The notes beneath the pieces are model-generated. The model was not told the origin of the DNA. It saw only the letters and a program-made list of their open reading frames with translations, and ran no database searches. Positions 19,437 to 30,700 of a stretch of DNA of 64,000 bases are shown one piece after another; within the stretch, counting starts at the first letter, position 1, and every line of letters starts with the position of its first letter. The position numbers and the translations under genes are program-made. The DNA is from Inonotus obliquus (Eukaryota > Basidiomycota > Agaricomycetes > Hymenochaetales > Hymenochaetaceae): assembly GCA_032164295.1 (NCBI GenBank), contig JAJHTX010000002.1:2232001-2296000 (forward strand). The letters run 5' to 3'.

Positions 19437-21050
19437 CAGTCGTTCCGGAAAACCTTGTCCGAGGGGTGCTTTCTTTCTTTCTTTTGTGTACCCAACAAAA
19501 AAGGAGAAAACGTCCAAATCTGGTTACCCGCCATCCGCCAAGATCAGCAACGCGGAGACGCGTGCCGATCATACCTTACTACAGGTGGTTCCCCTAAGTG
19601 TTCGTCACCCCCGTTTTTGGAAGGTGATCTGCGCGTCGATCAAATCCTTCGTCTCGCGTCATTTCATGCTCACTCACTGTGAAAACTTGCCACAAAAATT
19701 ATTAAACGTTACTGTAAGCTATGAATATTTACATATGTCTAATGTATGAATATATACAGAAAAAATTATGCAGAAAAAAATGCCATTAATAACCTGTATT
19801 TCCACCCTCTGCAAAAAGGACAGCCTGGACCCGGTGGGGCATGGATTCCACTTGTCTGTTGATTTGCTCGATAGTGAGCTTGTCCCAGGCCTCCTGGGCA
19901 GATCTTCTGAGGTGCTCCTTCGTCTCTATCACAGAGTGTTGTGCGCGAATAATATTTTTCCAATCAAACCAGACTGGTTCAATAGGACTAAGATCGGGTG
20001 ATGTTGGTGGATGAGGAAATTGTGGAATGTTGTTTGCTCAAAGACAGGCAGTTGTGGCCTTGGCAGTATGGCAGCGGGCATTGTCTTGTTGGAAGAGAAG
20101 CTCTGGTCGCTCAGCTTGAAGCTGGTCGAATGCTGGAATCAAGACAGGAAGCAGGACTTGCTGCTGGTACCATTCGGCAGTCATTCCCCCTCCTCGTCCT
20201 CCTGGATAGTCAAGAATGACAAGCGGACCCTTGTAATTGTAAGCTATGCATGCCCACACCATAACCCTGACTGGTGACTGAGTTGGCTTTTCGATTACAC
20301 AGGACTTTTCGTATTCTTCATTTGGTTTTCGAGTGACATACACATTTCCAACATTTCCATCAATGCAAACGTAGGATTCGTCGGACCACATGATGTTCTT
20401 CCACTGCTCGATTGTCCAGAGGTGATGGTTGCCTGCCCAGATATGCCTTCGAGCTATCTGTAATGCGCTTCAACGAATTACTCTTCTGACTTTTCGACGA
20501 TGCAATCCCTCCTTTGCCAACTCCTTCCTAACCAGGTTACGGCCAATTCCAAACTTCTTTCCCAGCTGCTTGAGGGGCATAAAGCAAAAGGTAGTCGCAT
20601 AATGAACTAGCAACTCATGCATGAGGGCATCAAATCGTCTCGGGCGGCCAGTTCGAGGTAAGTTTGATGTTGAGCCGAGTGTAAGCCATTTTTTCCAAAT
20701 CGACTGCGCAGTTGTTCTTGGGACGTTTTCAAGCTTAGCAGCATGAGAGATAGAGGCACCAGCACGAATGGCACCAATTATTCGATTTTTTCTAGGTGAA
20801 TTAAGCTGGCAGCGAGCCATATATAAGTGGAGGGGCAATATAGTATCTATAGAGTACATGAGGAATGCGCGAGACGAAGGTTTTGATCGATGCGCAGATC
20901 ACCTTCCAAAAACGGGGGTGACGAACACTTAGGGGAACCACCTGTATCCGGGGATAGGGGAAGCTGGATTTGGACGTTTTCTCCTTTTTTGTCGGGCACA
21001 CAAAAGAAAGAAAGAAAGCACCCCTCGGACAAGGTTTTCCGGAATGACTG
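19437..21050 (-). mobile_element. Tc1-type transposon with long TIRs
   Basis: 1614 bases between TA dinucleotides (19435-19436 and 21051-21052). Ends are CAGTCGTTCCGGAAAACC and its near-complement GGTTTTCCGGAATGACTG. Inverted similarity runs inward for about 190-230 bases (to about 19665 and from about 20860), including CGAGGGGTGCTTTCTTTC and CACCCCCGTTTTTGGAAGG. The enclosed frame is a DD34E transposase. It lies inside a family-M MITE and is therefore younger than that MITE. Confidence 0.9.
19786..20820 (-). pseudogene. Tc1-like DD34E transposase with two in-frame TGA codons
   Basis: A single uninterrupted frame from ATG 20820 (MARCQLNSPRKNRIIGAIRA) to TAA at 19786, 345 codons. The N-terminal helix-turn-helix pair includes ASISHAAKLENVPRTTAQSI and a GRPRR hook. 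Catalytic residues: D in MWSDESYVCID, D in LLFQQDNARCHT and E in PDLSPIEPVW, with 34 residues between the last two, i.e. DD34E. Two TGA stops (20470-20472 and 20038-20040) break it; both could have come from single changes at CGA or TGG. All three catalytic residues are otherwise intact, so inactivation looks recent. Confidence 0.88.
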
Positions 21051-21674
21051 TAATCGATTGAAGAATCGTTTCATCACAAAACTTGGCACATACATAGCCA
21101 AAGTAGCATGCTTTAAGAATATATACTAAATGTTTTGAGTAGAGACCCAGAGCATCTGCAGGATGACCCGGTTTAGATCCAGCTCTAGGAATTACACCAA
21201 ATTTTGACAGTAAATGTTTTTTCTAGACTCAACATTTTGCTCAATTTTTCTAAGAATTTACACATGTACCAGCACAGTCATTTCTGACATCCTTCTATTT
21301 TTTCGAGGTGAGAAACGAAGAATTGGGTGAGAAAAGCCTAGGTGTTCAAAGGAACAGTCCTGTTTAAAGGACGCGTCTATGACTCGCGGGGGGAATTGAA
21401 GTGAAAGTTTGAAATAAATAATCTTTAGCACCGTCTGAACACCTCACTCGGGCGGGTCCTGTCCGGGCCGACCCATAAGTCACGCGTTATGAAATGACAC
21501 CACATTTGTTTTTCTGAGTACTTATTTATGCCCATTTTCTGCTTGCTTGATACTTTGGACTGCGTAATATGAGCGCGAACAAGGACAGACGCGACCCAGC
21601 TATTACGCATCATGCTATCGGTTCGTTCTCTTTCCGTGCGTCTTGACTAGTCCTCTACAGCTGACGATCTGTAA

Positions 21675-22958
21675 GATTACAGTTACTTTGGCGGCGCCGA
21701 CTCGCTGGATGACGGCCGTTCACCACGCAGGACTATTGTGGAATGCCCCAATGCTGTTGATGATGGAAAGTTATACCCAGGTCCTCCCCAAGACCCGTCC
21801 GATTTTCTCTGGTTACACACGGAGGAACCGCATCGAAGTCGTAGAGCTGCTATAATGAAAACCCATCCAGAGGTGATTACATACCCAAGCCCAACTGTGA
21901 CTGAAATGGAAGTGATGCTGTTATATATACAGGTTGTAAAGTTGATGGGCTACGAGCCTCTGACGAAATGGATTGTCTTGGCTGTTGTGCTATTTCAGCT
22001 CAGCATTGCCTACGCACTCCGTGAGACACGCGTTCTCTCTCCCAGGTTTCTTCTCTGTGCGTACATCATCGGCGGGACGGCGAATCACAACCTTTTCCTC
22101 GCAATCCACGAAATCACGCACAATCTAGCATTTAGGAGCGTCAAACCCAACAAGTTGCTCGCAATTTTTGCAAACTTGCCAATTGGAGTACCCTACTCGG
22201 CAATGTTCAAGGCACGTAGTCCCTGCCGTTTTAAACTGCAGAAATCACCTGATTCGCGTGTTGTGTCTTTGTCTTGCAGAAGTATCATATTGATCACCAC
22301 AAACGCCTGGGCGAGGACGGTGTTGATACAGATGTGCCCACCAATCTCGAGCTGCTTTGCTTGAATAACGTTTTGGGAAAAACTTTCTTCGCGTAAGTCC
22401 AATAATACATGCTGTTGGTCAGCTACTGGACTAAGTTTGTTTGGTATCAGCACCTTCCAAATTTTCTTCTATGCACTCCGTCCTGGATTTGTGCGGTCGC
22501 AATCACTCACATTCTGGCACTTTCTTAACTTTGTTGTCCAAATTGTTTTCGATTATTTCCTCGTCCGTGTCTTTGGAAGCCGAGCCTTCACATACTTGAT
22601 TCTCTCCTCCTTTTTAGCTGGATCATTACACCCGACCGCGGGACACTTCATTGCGGAGCATTACCTTTGGGATGGGCTCTCCCAGGAGACATACTCGTAT
22701 TATGGACCACTCAATCTCCTCGCGTATAATGTGGGATATCATAACGAGCATCACGACTTTCCGAGTATTGCGTGGACAAGACTACCGAAGCTCAAGGCAC
22801 TTGCACCCGAATTTTATGATACCTTGCCGTCTCATCCTAGCTGGCCGATGGTGATCGTGAACTTCATTAGGGATAAAGAAGTGGGTATGTTTGCAAGAGC
22901 CAAGAGGAAGGACAAAGGCTCACCGGTAGATTATTCGCCGAGGATTCCACTGAGGTAG
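21675..22958 (+). CDS. Sphingolipid (dihydroceramide) Delta4-desaturase
   Basis: Introduces the 4,5-trans double bond of ceramide at the ER. Frame: from about 21675 through SDFLWLHTEEPHRSRRAAIM to PIGVPYSAMFK (22211), exon KYHIDHHKRLGEDGVDTD (22280-22392), exon ATFQIFFYALRPG.. (22451-22958). The three His boxes are present: HEITH, HIDHH and HNEHH, with hydrophobic segments between them. Intron 1 (22212-22279) starts GCACGT, a GC-AG intron that keeps the conserved FK-KYH junction in frame; intron 2 is GTAAGT..TCAG. The true start lies further upstream: a short unassigned first exon is probably near 21600-21640, because no in-frame ATG follows the stop at 21672. Confidence 0.9.
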
Positions 22959-23060
22959 AATGTAGAGGTTAGATGCGAAAATGATTTTAAAATGCCATGA
23001 CAGACCGTGACTCGCCGAGATTGCCGGCTCGGTTTGGACGCAATCAATCAGAACCCTGTA

Positions 23061-23431
23061 CAGTCACCTGACAAAAGTTTTGTCGCTTATGTTTTTGGGC
23101 CATTTTCGTGTATTCTTCACTTTGCTCAATCAATTTTGCGGAAAAAAATCAAAGATTCTGTCATATGGATTGACAACCAAGCAAAGTTTGAGGGGAAAAT
23201 ATGAGAAATTGACCTCAGATCCAGGTATTATTTTTCCTATTACAATTGACACCCCCAAACTACGTTTTGAACTGAAATCTTCATCTTTCCTCACAAAACT
23301 TTGCAGGATTATTTCTCTTTATGACAAAAGCACACTGATTTTTTTTACATAATACATACAGGTTAAAATTGGAAGAGAAAATTGCGAAAAACATGAAAAT
23401 GAAAGTGCGACAAAACTTTGTCAGGTGACTA
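23061..23431. mobile_element. 371-base MITE with TA target duplication
   Basis: Left end TA-CAGTCACCTGACAAAAG, right end CTTTGTCAGGTGACT(A)-TA. Inverted repeats of about 28 bases also share GTTTTGTCGC / GCGACAAAAC. The CAGTC start and TA target point to a Tc1/mariner-derived MITE. It lies 80 bases upstream of the DJ-1 gene start and contains no coding frame. Confidence 0.8.
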
Positions 23432-23512
23432 TATGTGTAAAACCTCTTCTTCTTGTCTTGTATCGTTTTACCAGCGAACGCATAGTAAAACAAAACAAAG
23501 CAGATTGAACAA

Positions 23513-24555
23513 ATGACTTCTGCACTCGTCTTTATCGCTGATGGAACAGAAGAAATAGAGTTGTGCGTCTTAATCTTCTTTCTCAAAACTTGCCAACATT
23601 TGTGAACAACTTGGACCAACGTTCCCTAGCACAATCACATATGATACCCTTGTCCGTGCGGGTGTGAAATGCCTGTCTGTTTTTGTACCTGCTGCAGGGG
23701 GTGACAAGGGTGTAGGGATGACTGACCCAGATCAGAAGACGGCGACGTGCTCGCGCGGAGTAGTGATCATTGCTAATTCAACTCTGAAAGAGGTTATTGC
23801 GACGAATGCGGTGCGTCTGTTTGACATCTTGGTGTTCTGTGCTGGTATCCAGGGGTGGAGACTCATACAGCATCCATGAGTCGTTTGCTTACCACGAGAA
23901 CACTGACTACGTCTCTTTCATAGATCCAGAATACTGATCTTCTTGTCGTGCCAGGAGGGGTGAAAGGGGCGGAAACGATCTCAAGCAATAGCCAGATACA
24001 GGATCTCATTAGACATCAGCTATTGGTAAGAGACAAATGGGTTGGCATGATATGCGCAGGTTCGTTGTCTCCAGACTTTCGTTGCGTGCTTTAACTGAGC
24101 ATAGATGTACGTAGGCTCCCTGGCGGCAAAGACGTCTGGTCTACCAAGCCGGCCCATCACAAGCCATCCGAGCGTTAAGGGTGAACTGGACAAGGGTACG
24201 TTGTACACATTTGATGTTGAGCTGCACGTATGACTACGACGGTTACAAATAGATTTCGAGTACCGCGAGGATGCAGTCGTCGTGTCAGGGAAGCTCGTTA
24301 CTACGTAAGTTGCACACAGCATCTTGGCTTTCTATATTATATTTTACCCACCCGATTCATCTTTATTTAGCCGCGGTCCTGGTATGATTTTATAATCTAT
24401 CTTTCGCCCTGCTCTTTTCTTTATGTGTTGGATTTGTAGGAACTACCTTCCCGTTTGCATTGAAGCTCGTGGAGTTTATACTAGGTGCGGATGTTCGAAA
24501 GAAAGTGCAGGATCCAATGGTGTTTCCTGATAGTTCTGAGAGCTACTTGCTCTGA
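23513..24555 (+). CDS. DJ-1/PfpI-family protein (DJ-1 orthologue)
   Basis: Seven exons: 23513-23562, 23630-23810, 23924-24059, 24115-24195, 24253-24304, 24371-24381, 24440-24555, giving 208 residues against about 190 for animal DJ-1. Visible family motifs: LVFIADGTEEIEF with the active-site Glu, TITYDTLVRAGVKC, DLLVVPGGVKGAE, WVGMICAGS with the nucleophilic-elbow Cys, PSVKGELDKDFEYRED, and TRGPGTTFPFALKLVE. Family members act as glyoxalase/deglycase-type or stress-protective proteins in the cytosol. The sixth exon is only 11 bases and encodes the RGPG loop. An extra polar stretch (VGMTDPDQKTA) sits before the TCSRG strand. Confidence 0.92.
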
Positions 24556-25045
24556 ATTTGTATTGGATGGCATAAAGTCGGAGATCTAAATTGCACAATG
24601 ACTGCGTTTGGAACACGTGATGGAGGGTCAAGATCAAACTACACTACTACATAGTACTACTACAACCATCCCGTAACTCGAACCTGACTGCACAATAGTA
24701 GTCCTGGTCTGAATCGTCTGCTTGGGCCTTGTGTCGCAAGGTACGCTTAGAGGTATCGGTTTGCTAGATCATAAGAGAATACTTACAATTCGAGTATTCA
24801 GTCCTTTTTCCATACCATTGTAACAACAATTTCTTTCTTGCTGCCTAATCCTCACCCTTCTTGCGCGCGGTCACTCTGTCGACTTTGGCGTAACCGCTTC
24901 TAGACAGTCTGTAGCCAGATTGAACTTCGGAGCAGAGTTGTAAGAACGTGACGATGGGCGCTTAACTCTAGGCGCAGTTGTCCTTTCATAACAAGTGCAT
25001 CAATCCTCCTCCTCCGACCATCATCTACAACTTTCTCTTTCCACC
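24556..25045. promoter_or_regulatory. Intergenic region between DJ-1 and GNAT genes
   Basis: 490 bases with the DJ-1 3' end and the promoter of the next gene. A CACTACTACATAGTACTACTAC short repeat sits near 24640. No gene seen. Confidence 0.4.
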
Positions 25046-27310
25046 ATGGACGGTGCTTTCTCGTTGGGTGACACTACTGACGCGCTCAAGCTGCCGCGTA
25101 TTTCACTACGCCCTATTGATCTTAGTCTCGCAACAGAGCGCCTCGTGGAATGTTGGCATGATCTTAAGCGCTCGTCGGTCGATGCAGCAATATTGCCCCC
25201 ATCCGAGAACAACATTTTCGCTTTCGCAGATATGTGTATCTTTATGGCGACTATCCATAATTTGGATACTATGGAGAACGACGCAAAAAAACGGGAGAAA
25301 GTGCCTGCTGCGAATGCACCCCCTTTTGAGGATAGATTGTTATCTACTTTTCGATTTAGGAACGAGACTGTACGCTCGTCCGCGAATGCCGGGACTACCA
25401 CCGGTAAGCAGCTCCGGTGGACAGAATATAGTGAACGAGAGTCTTCGTTCAGAGATGGGCAGCAAGACCAGGCTTCTTCATCATCAAGAGCCCATGAACA
25501 TACAAGTGATGTACCGCCATATTACGATGTCGTTGCTCCGAATAATCACTGGACCATGCCTCCGTCCATTTCCACGCCGAATACACGAGACTACGCCTCT
25601 GACAATGGCTGTGACCAGAGGGACGACATGGCAGGATTCACCCTTTCCGACGACCCTTCGCTACCAGACGATTCCGAGCTGAAATCGCCGGATTTGGTCG
25701 GAATTGCGTATCTCTACCCAGCGACGGGAGCTGCAGCATCCGCATGCGAAGCCTCTCTGGGCGTATCGCTCTTACCACACGCGCGTGGGAAAGGACTTGG
25801 GACGGAAACGGTGAGGCGTCTGCTTGGACTTGCTTTCGAAGAGTTCAAATTCCATCGTGTCTCTGCCGGAGTTATCGGTCCGATTATTGATCGTCCTTCA
25901 CCGCGCGGCACGTCTACATTGTCTGGAACTCTTGCGGAAACCGAAACTACTTTGCGTATGCTTGTCGGGCTCGGATTTGTGGTTGAGGGCACACGGCGCC
26001 GCGCCGTCCCGGGTATGGAAGACAACGGTTCATGGCGTGATGTCTATTATCTCGCTATGCTCGACACGGACTGGCTTGTTACGCCCTTGGGCCAGCCGTG
26101 GCTGTCCGGAAGCTCGAGCGACAATAGGACAAGAGCATATTCGTCATTGCAAAACCGACGCACGCGATGGGACGAGATGCTTTCTCGTCATCAGATGGAG
26201 AGAGAGACGCTACTTAGTGCGGAATCTCGCTTGAAGAGAAGCGCGAGCATGGAGACACTCCGCCCTGACGGGATTATAAGCTCGAATAGGGCTGATGTTG
26301 AGATTTCTCTAGCTCCGTCAAGTGTTAGCGTGAGTAGTTCTGCGGCGAGCGAGTATATGAGTGACCGTGGGGTAGAGCATGGACAACGACAGGCAGTTGC
26401 GCTCTCATCCGTCCAGTCACTGACTTTTTCGTTGTCAAATCCTTTCCGGGACCCGACTACATTCATTCCAGGCGGGCTCCAGCTTCTATCAAGCTCACGT
26501 TCCACCTCTGAGAACGCTAATATACGTGAAGGCAACGACCTTTTAACCGATTTTGATGCCAGCGCCGTCCACGGTAAAGTTGCACGATACTTACTCGCAC
26601 ATCCTGCTCCTGGGCCTCCTCCATCGGAACCTGGTTCCAGCTTGGATTCAGAGGCTGATTCGGCATCTGAATTCGAGTCTTGTGCGGATCCTGATGATCT
26701 TGATTTCCTAGGTGATGTAAAAGACAAAGGCAAGGCCAAGGCGATTTCTCAGGGACGGCAGAACCACAAGGAGATCTCACTGTTCTTTGCGAGAGATGGA
26801 AATTCGTCCGTGAGCTACTCGCCCTCCCCGGACGCCCATACGATTGTGGAACAGGACGAACACTCTGGCAAATCGAGCGAGCAAGTTAGGAAGAAGCGGC
26901 GTCTGTCCAGCGATTTAGGGGAAGAGGTGGGGACCACAAGCAATCCGAATCTCACAGGTCTTACTACTCCTCAACTTCATACATCTACTCTCAATCTTCT
27001 GTGCCTATCGTCTCCATCGTTCAGCTCCGGTCCCTCCCGGCTCGCATCAGGATCCGTAGTAGAACAGGGAGCGCCACTCTATTCCACACCACTTCCTTAC
27101 AGGAACCTCAGTGAGAATTCATACTCGCATTCACATTCAGAGGTAGAGTCAGTGTCGTCGGACGCGGAGACAAATTCGACCGCGACATCATCGTGGGGTG
27201 TTGTCTCGAGCGCTGGTGACCCGCATCGTTCACCCTCGCCGACTCTGTCCTTGTTGAGCGGAACGGGTTCGCCTAGTTTGCAGAGCGCTAGTGAGGACCA
27301 GGATGAATGA
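25046..27310 (+). CDS. GNAT-fold protein with long disordered C-terminus
   Basis: The start is ATG 25046 in a strong context (CCACCATGG); the longer upstream frame begins at GTG and is not used here. 754 residues, no intron needed. Residues about 10-50 (LPRISLRPIDLSLATERLVE) and 215-340 resemble RimJ-type GNAT acetyltransferases: VGIAYLYP, GVSLLPHARGKGLGTETVRR (acetyl-CoA loop R/G-x-x-G-L-G), FKFHRVSAGVIG and MLVGLGFVVEGTRRRAV, then RDVYYLAMLDTDW. A roughly 110-residue low-complexity insertion splits the fold. The last 400 residues are Ser-rich and probably disordered. Substrate unknown; it could be a divergent or inactive acetyltransferase with a regulatory tail. Confidence 0.78.
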   Translation: MDGAFSLGDTTDALKLPRISLRPIDLSLATERLVECWHDLKRSSVDAAILPPSENNIFAFADMCIFMATIHNLDTMENDAKKREKVPAANAPPFEDRLLSTFRFRNETVRSSANAGTTTGKQLRWTEYSERESSFRDGQQDQASSSSRAHEHTSDVPPYYDVVAPNNHWTMPPSISTPNTRDYASDNGCDQRDDMAGFTLSDDPSLPDDSELKSPDLVGIAYLYPATGAAASACEASLGVSLLPHARGKGLGTETVRRLLGLAFEEFKFHRVSAGVIGPIIDRPSPRGTSTLSGTLAETETTLRMLVGLGFVVEGTRRRAVPGMEDNGSWRDVYYLAMLDTDWLVTPLGQPWLSGSSSDNRTRAYSSLQNRRTRWDEMLSRHQMERETLLSAESRLKRSASMETLRPDGIISSNRADVEISLAPSSVSVSSSAASEYMSDRGVEHGQRQAVALSSVQSLTFSLSNPFRDPTTFIPGGLQLLSSSRSTSENANIREGNDLLTDFDASAVHGKVARYLLAHPAPGPPPSEPGSSLDSEADSASEFESCADPDDLDFLGDVKDKGKAKAISQGRQNHKEISLFFARDGNSSVSYSPSPDAHTIVEQDEHSGKSSEQVRKKRRLSSDLGEEVGTTSNPNLTGLTTPQLHTSTLNLLCLSSPSFSSGPSRLASGSVVEQGAPLYSTPLPYRNLSENSYSHSHSEVESVSSDAETNSTATSSWGVVSSAGDPHRSPSPTLSLLSGTGSPSLQSASEDQDE

Positions 27311-27766
27311 GAAATTGTCTCTTTCCTTCTTCGCTTGTCCAGAGGTTATTTTAGTTGTTCTAGTATCCATGAGTATGTGTTAGCATACTTGTTGAGTCTG
27401 AAAGCTAATCGCTTTGCATCGTTTCGTTTTCCCGGAACAGCGCGAGTCCTGGATGTTGTTACTCTGCCCTAGCTAGTAGCTCTTGTACATTGACATTTCA
27501 TCCCTCTTTATCTAACGCATGTAAGACAGGAAGATTCGAGGTACCTTGCGAAACATATACAAGTTTTTCCCTTGATTTCAGGGTTTTCCGCATTATCTCT
27601 TCGCTGTTCTACGCATGTATCGACACATTGGGAAGCAAGGTTAGGTTGGGTGAGAATCTTTGTACCATAGATAGATACAGTATGGTATGATATAAGTGTC
27701 TACGACATCCGCCATAGAGAGTGTCCGCCCAGTTCTACTGTGAAGCGGAGGTTCTGGCTTGACTAA
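27311..27766. other. Convergent 3' ends of GNAT and NAA15 genes
   Basis: 456 bases between two stop codons facing each other; presumably both 3' UTRs and polyadenylation signals. No other feature. Confidence 0.4.
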
Positions 27767-30700
27767 CTAAGAGGAAACTACTTCGATTTTTGGAGCCTCT
27801 CGAGTAACGTTGGGTTCGACGCTCTTCAAGGCGTTCTGCCGTCGCTCGCGAACCTTAGCATAAAGCTTTGAGAGCTCCTCATATGTCTTGAATACTGTTG
27901 CCAATTCGAACCGCCTATCACACGTTTCACGGAATTCGTCTTTCCGTGTTGATTTTATAGACGAGAGAAATTCGAGAGCTTTCTGTGCGATCTGTAGTGA
28001 ATGGAGTCATGGATTAGGACTCTACGGGGACAGATCAAATGGAATAGATTAGACGCACCTTGATGTCAGCATCACTCTCAGGTGCTAGTACACCAAAGAC
28101 AGTAACCTCCACTTCATCAATTGGCGCACGCAGGAGATGAATAACCTGCGCGGCGGCAAGAGTAGAATGTGCAGACAATGAGTGGCGTTGAAGATATTGT
28201 GAGTTAAACGTCTCGGGAGTGACCTCGGACGGGCAAAGCGTGGACAATGCGGATTCAATGACAGCGTTGAGCGGATTTGCGAGGGGTTGTGAAAGTGTCG
28301 ACACTAGAAGACAAGATTGCCAGAGTCAATATAAAGTGCACCTCACTGACGGGATCTAGGTCGGAAAAGGAGGGATCTGACCTCGCATCTTGAAATCAAC
28401 AATACGCATATGCAATTCCGCGTCCTCCGGGTTTATAGACTGTGCGGCTAGCAGCGCTTTTGAGGCTTGCAAGTATTTTTCTGTGCGCTGTACTTTAATA
28501 TCGAGAATGATTGACAACAATACAATCCAAGACACTCACGTCGTCTGACTGAGACATCGTAGATGACAGTGCAAATGTCAATGCGTTCCAAGGGGTGGGC
28601 CACAAGTGGCTTCAAAAGTTTCCATGCGCGCTCCAAACCGTCCGGGATGATTAGCGCTTTCGAACCATCGGGATCATCATCTTTCTGGGTAGGTGGATCC
28701 AGTCCCTTGTCCTCATGAGACGAAGCATTGCCCTCTAGTAAGAGACAGCAGTCAAGATAGCAGACATTGAATAAACAAGCGCCGACTCACGCTTTTTGGC
28801 CTCCTCTTGGTGCTTCAGTGCTGCCTTCTTGGCTTTCTTTTGTGCCTTCTTTTCGGCCTCGGACATACCTGTGTCCCATCAGCAACTTTCCGAACTTATT
28901 CAGAAGAGCGATCATACCCGCTGAAGATGACGTGGCAAGTTTTGGATCATCATGAACCCGGACGAATATCTAATGTCCTAGCCTTCAACGCAGAAGCAAA
29001 AAATGAGGTACAAGGTACTCACTCGAGACGCCTCTAATATCGCGTGTATGAGTACCGGATGTCGGTACAGCCCATCTTCCCATCGGAGCAGTCTGGAATT
29101 GTGAAGAGTATTAGAATCCGTAAGATCCGGAACGGGGAAAGACAGAACTTGAAATAGGCGCTAATGGTAAATCTTCTTAATGCATAGAAGTGAAAGTCGT
29201 ATTGATCGTGATTGTAGTCGTCGAATACCTTCAGTCCATCAGAAATATATCCCAAGCCGTGAGAACACGCTATGCTCACTTTCTGTACTGCGAGATATTT
29301 TTTGAGCGCGGGTCCAAGCTTTCCGTACTTATTCTGACAGTCTGCCTCCTCCGTGAGATACAGTAATGATTGCATTTCTTCAAGGTCGGCTCCTGGTGAG
29401 ACCGCATCTTTCTGAATAAACATATTAGTCTTCTATTCGTATAGCGAATGAGATCAGAATTTGTAGAGACTCACTTTTGTAAACAATCCGAAGAGCGTCT
29501 GCGCTTCTTCGGAGAGTCCAGCTCGTAGGTGATACTTGGCGCTCTTAGTATTTAGGAATCGGTCCTGCAGGTCTAAGAGGCGCGCTTCTTCGGCGTATTC
29601 TACAGCACCAACGAGGTTGCCCGCCCGCTTGAGTAGTCGTGCTTTGCATGTATAGAGCTCCGGAAGTGTGGGTGTATGTAAGAGTGCTTCATCGAGAATG
29701 GGCAAAGCTTTGGAAAACTGCCGCAAATATGAATAATGCTGAGCAAGGAAGTAGAGAATCCATAGGTACGTCGTTGGTGGTTCCGTATTAGTCTTGGCAG
29801 CGCCATTGATAACAAGCGAAGTATTGGAAGAAGGTTCTTCTTGTCGAAGCTCCTCGGTCACTTCCTCGATGACACGCTGCTTCGTCAAGTCTACATACAG
29901 GCTCTTAACATCAGAGAATAGGGATGGCACTCCTCTCCTGAAGCCGTCGAGGAGATATCCTCTGGCACGTTCTCTGAATCCGTCAGCTGCAATCAGGGAA
30001 AGTTAAAACCACAAGCAACCGACGAAATACGGCAACGATTTACCTGTCGCCACTGTCAAAGCTATCCTTCGCGGCGCTGTGGCCCGAGTATGTTGGACAG
30101 AGAATTGTTGCAATCCTTGTAAAATGGCGCCACGATTCTCATCAGAGATGCTGTCTAAACTAGCTCAGCCAACGACCAGAATCAATAATGGCTGGTCTAC
30201 CTAAGGGGGTACCCCTGTTACTGAAGAAGCCTTCATAATATCCAAAACAGTCCGAGTTCTTCTCTATGAGAGCTCGCCAAGCATCTTCCGCCTCAGAGGA
30301 ACTCAGTTTAGAAAGTAGTCTAGCTGCAACAAGTTCCTACGATCAATGTATGAAAATCGTGATAGGACATGAATTGTTCGCACCCCGGGTTTCCATAACG
30401 GCAGTGCGGTCGACAATCACTCTTGATTTCGCACTGTTGTCCAGCAATTGTAGCGCTTCGTTGAGCTCTCCCAATTCCTCTATTACTCGTACGTGATACA
30501 GCGTAAATTCAGAGTGCTCGAAGTCATAATCCGGGACATTCTGGACTCGAGGTTTATATATGTGGAACTTCCCAGTAGAAAGGGAATAGACTTACCTTGA
30601 CAATCTCCGCGTACTTGTCCAACATTTTCTTCGCAGCCAACAGGTTGCCATTAAGATGGTATGCCACGGCCAGCGATATCCAGCTTTTCCTCGCATTTGG

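Larger units (their letters stand above)
19106..21385 (-). mobile_element. MITE, family M, copy 2, interrupted by a Tc1-like element
   Basis: The two flanks (19106-19436 and 21051-21385) together match the 14619 copy in inverse orientation. Ends are near-perfect inverted repeats of 24 bases containing AGACGCGTCCTTT; the left end is preceded by TA (19104-19105), while the right end GACTC lacks an obvious TA. The insertion point lies in the element's TATTA^ATYGATTGA segment, as seen intact near 54833 and 14942. Confidence 0.8.

Noticed and set aside
24995..25045. N-terminal extension of the GNAT protein (MHQSSSS..)
   Set aside because: It begins at GTG; the first ATG, at 25046, has a strong start context.
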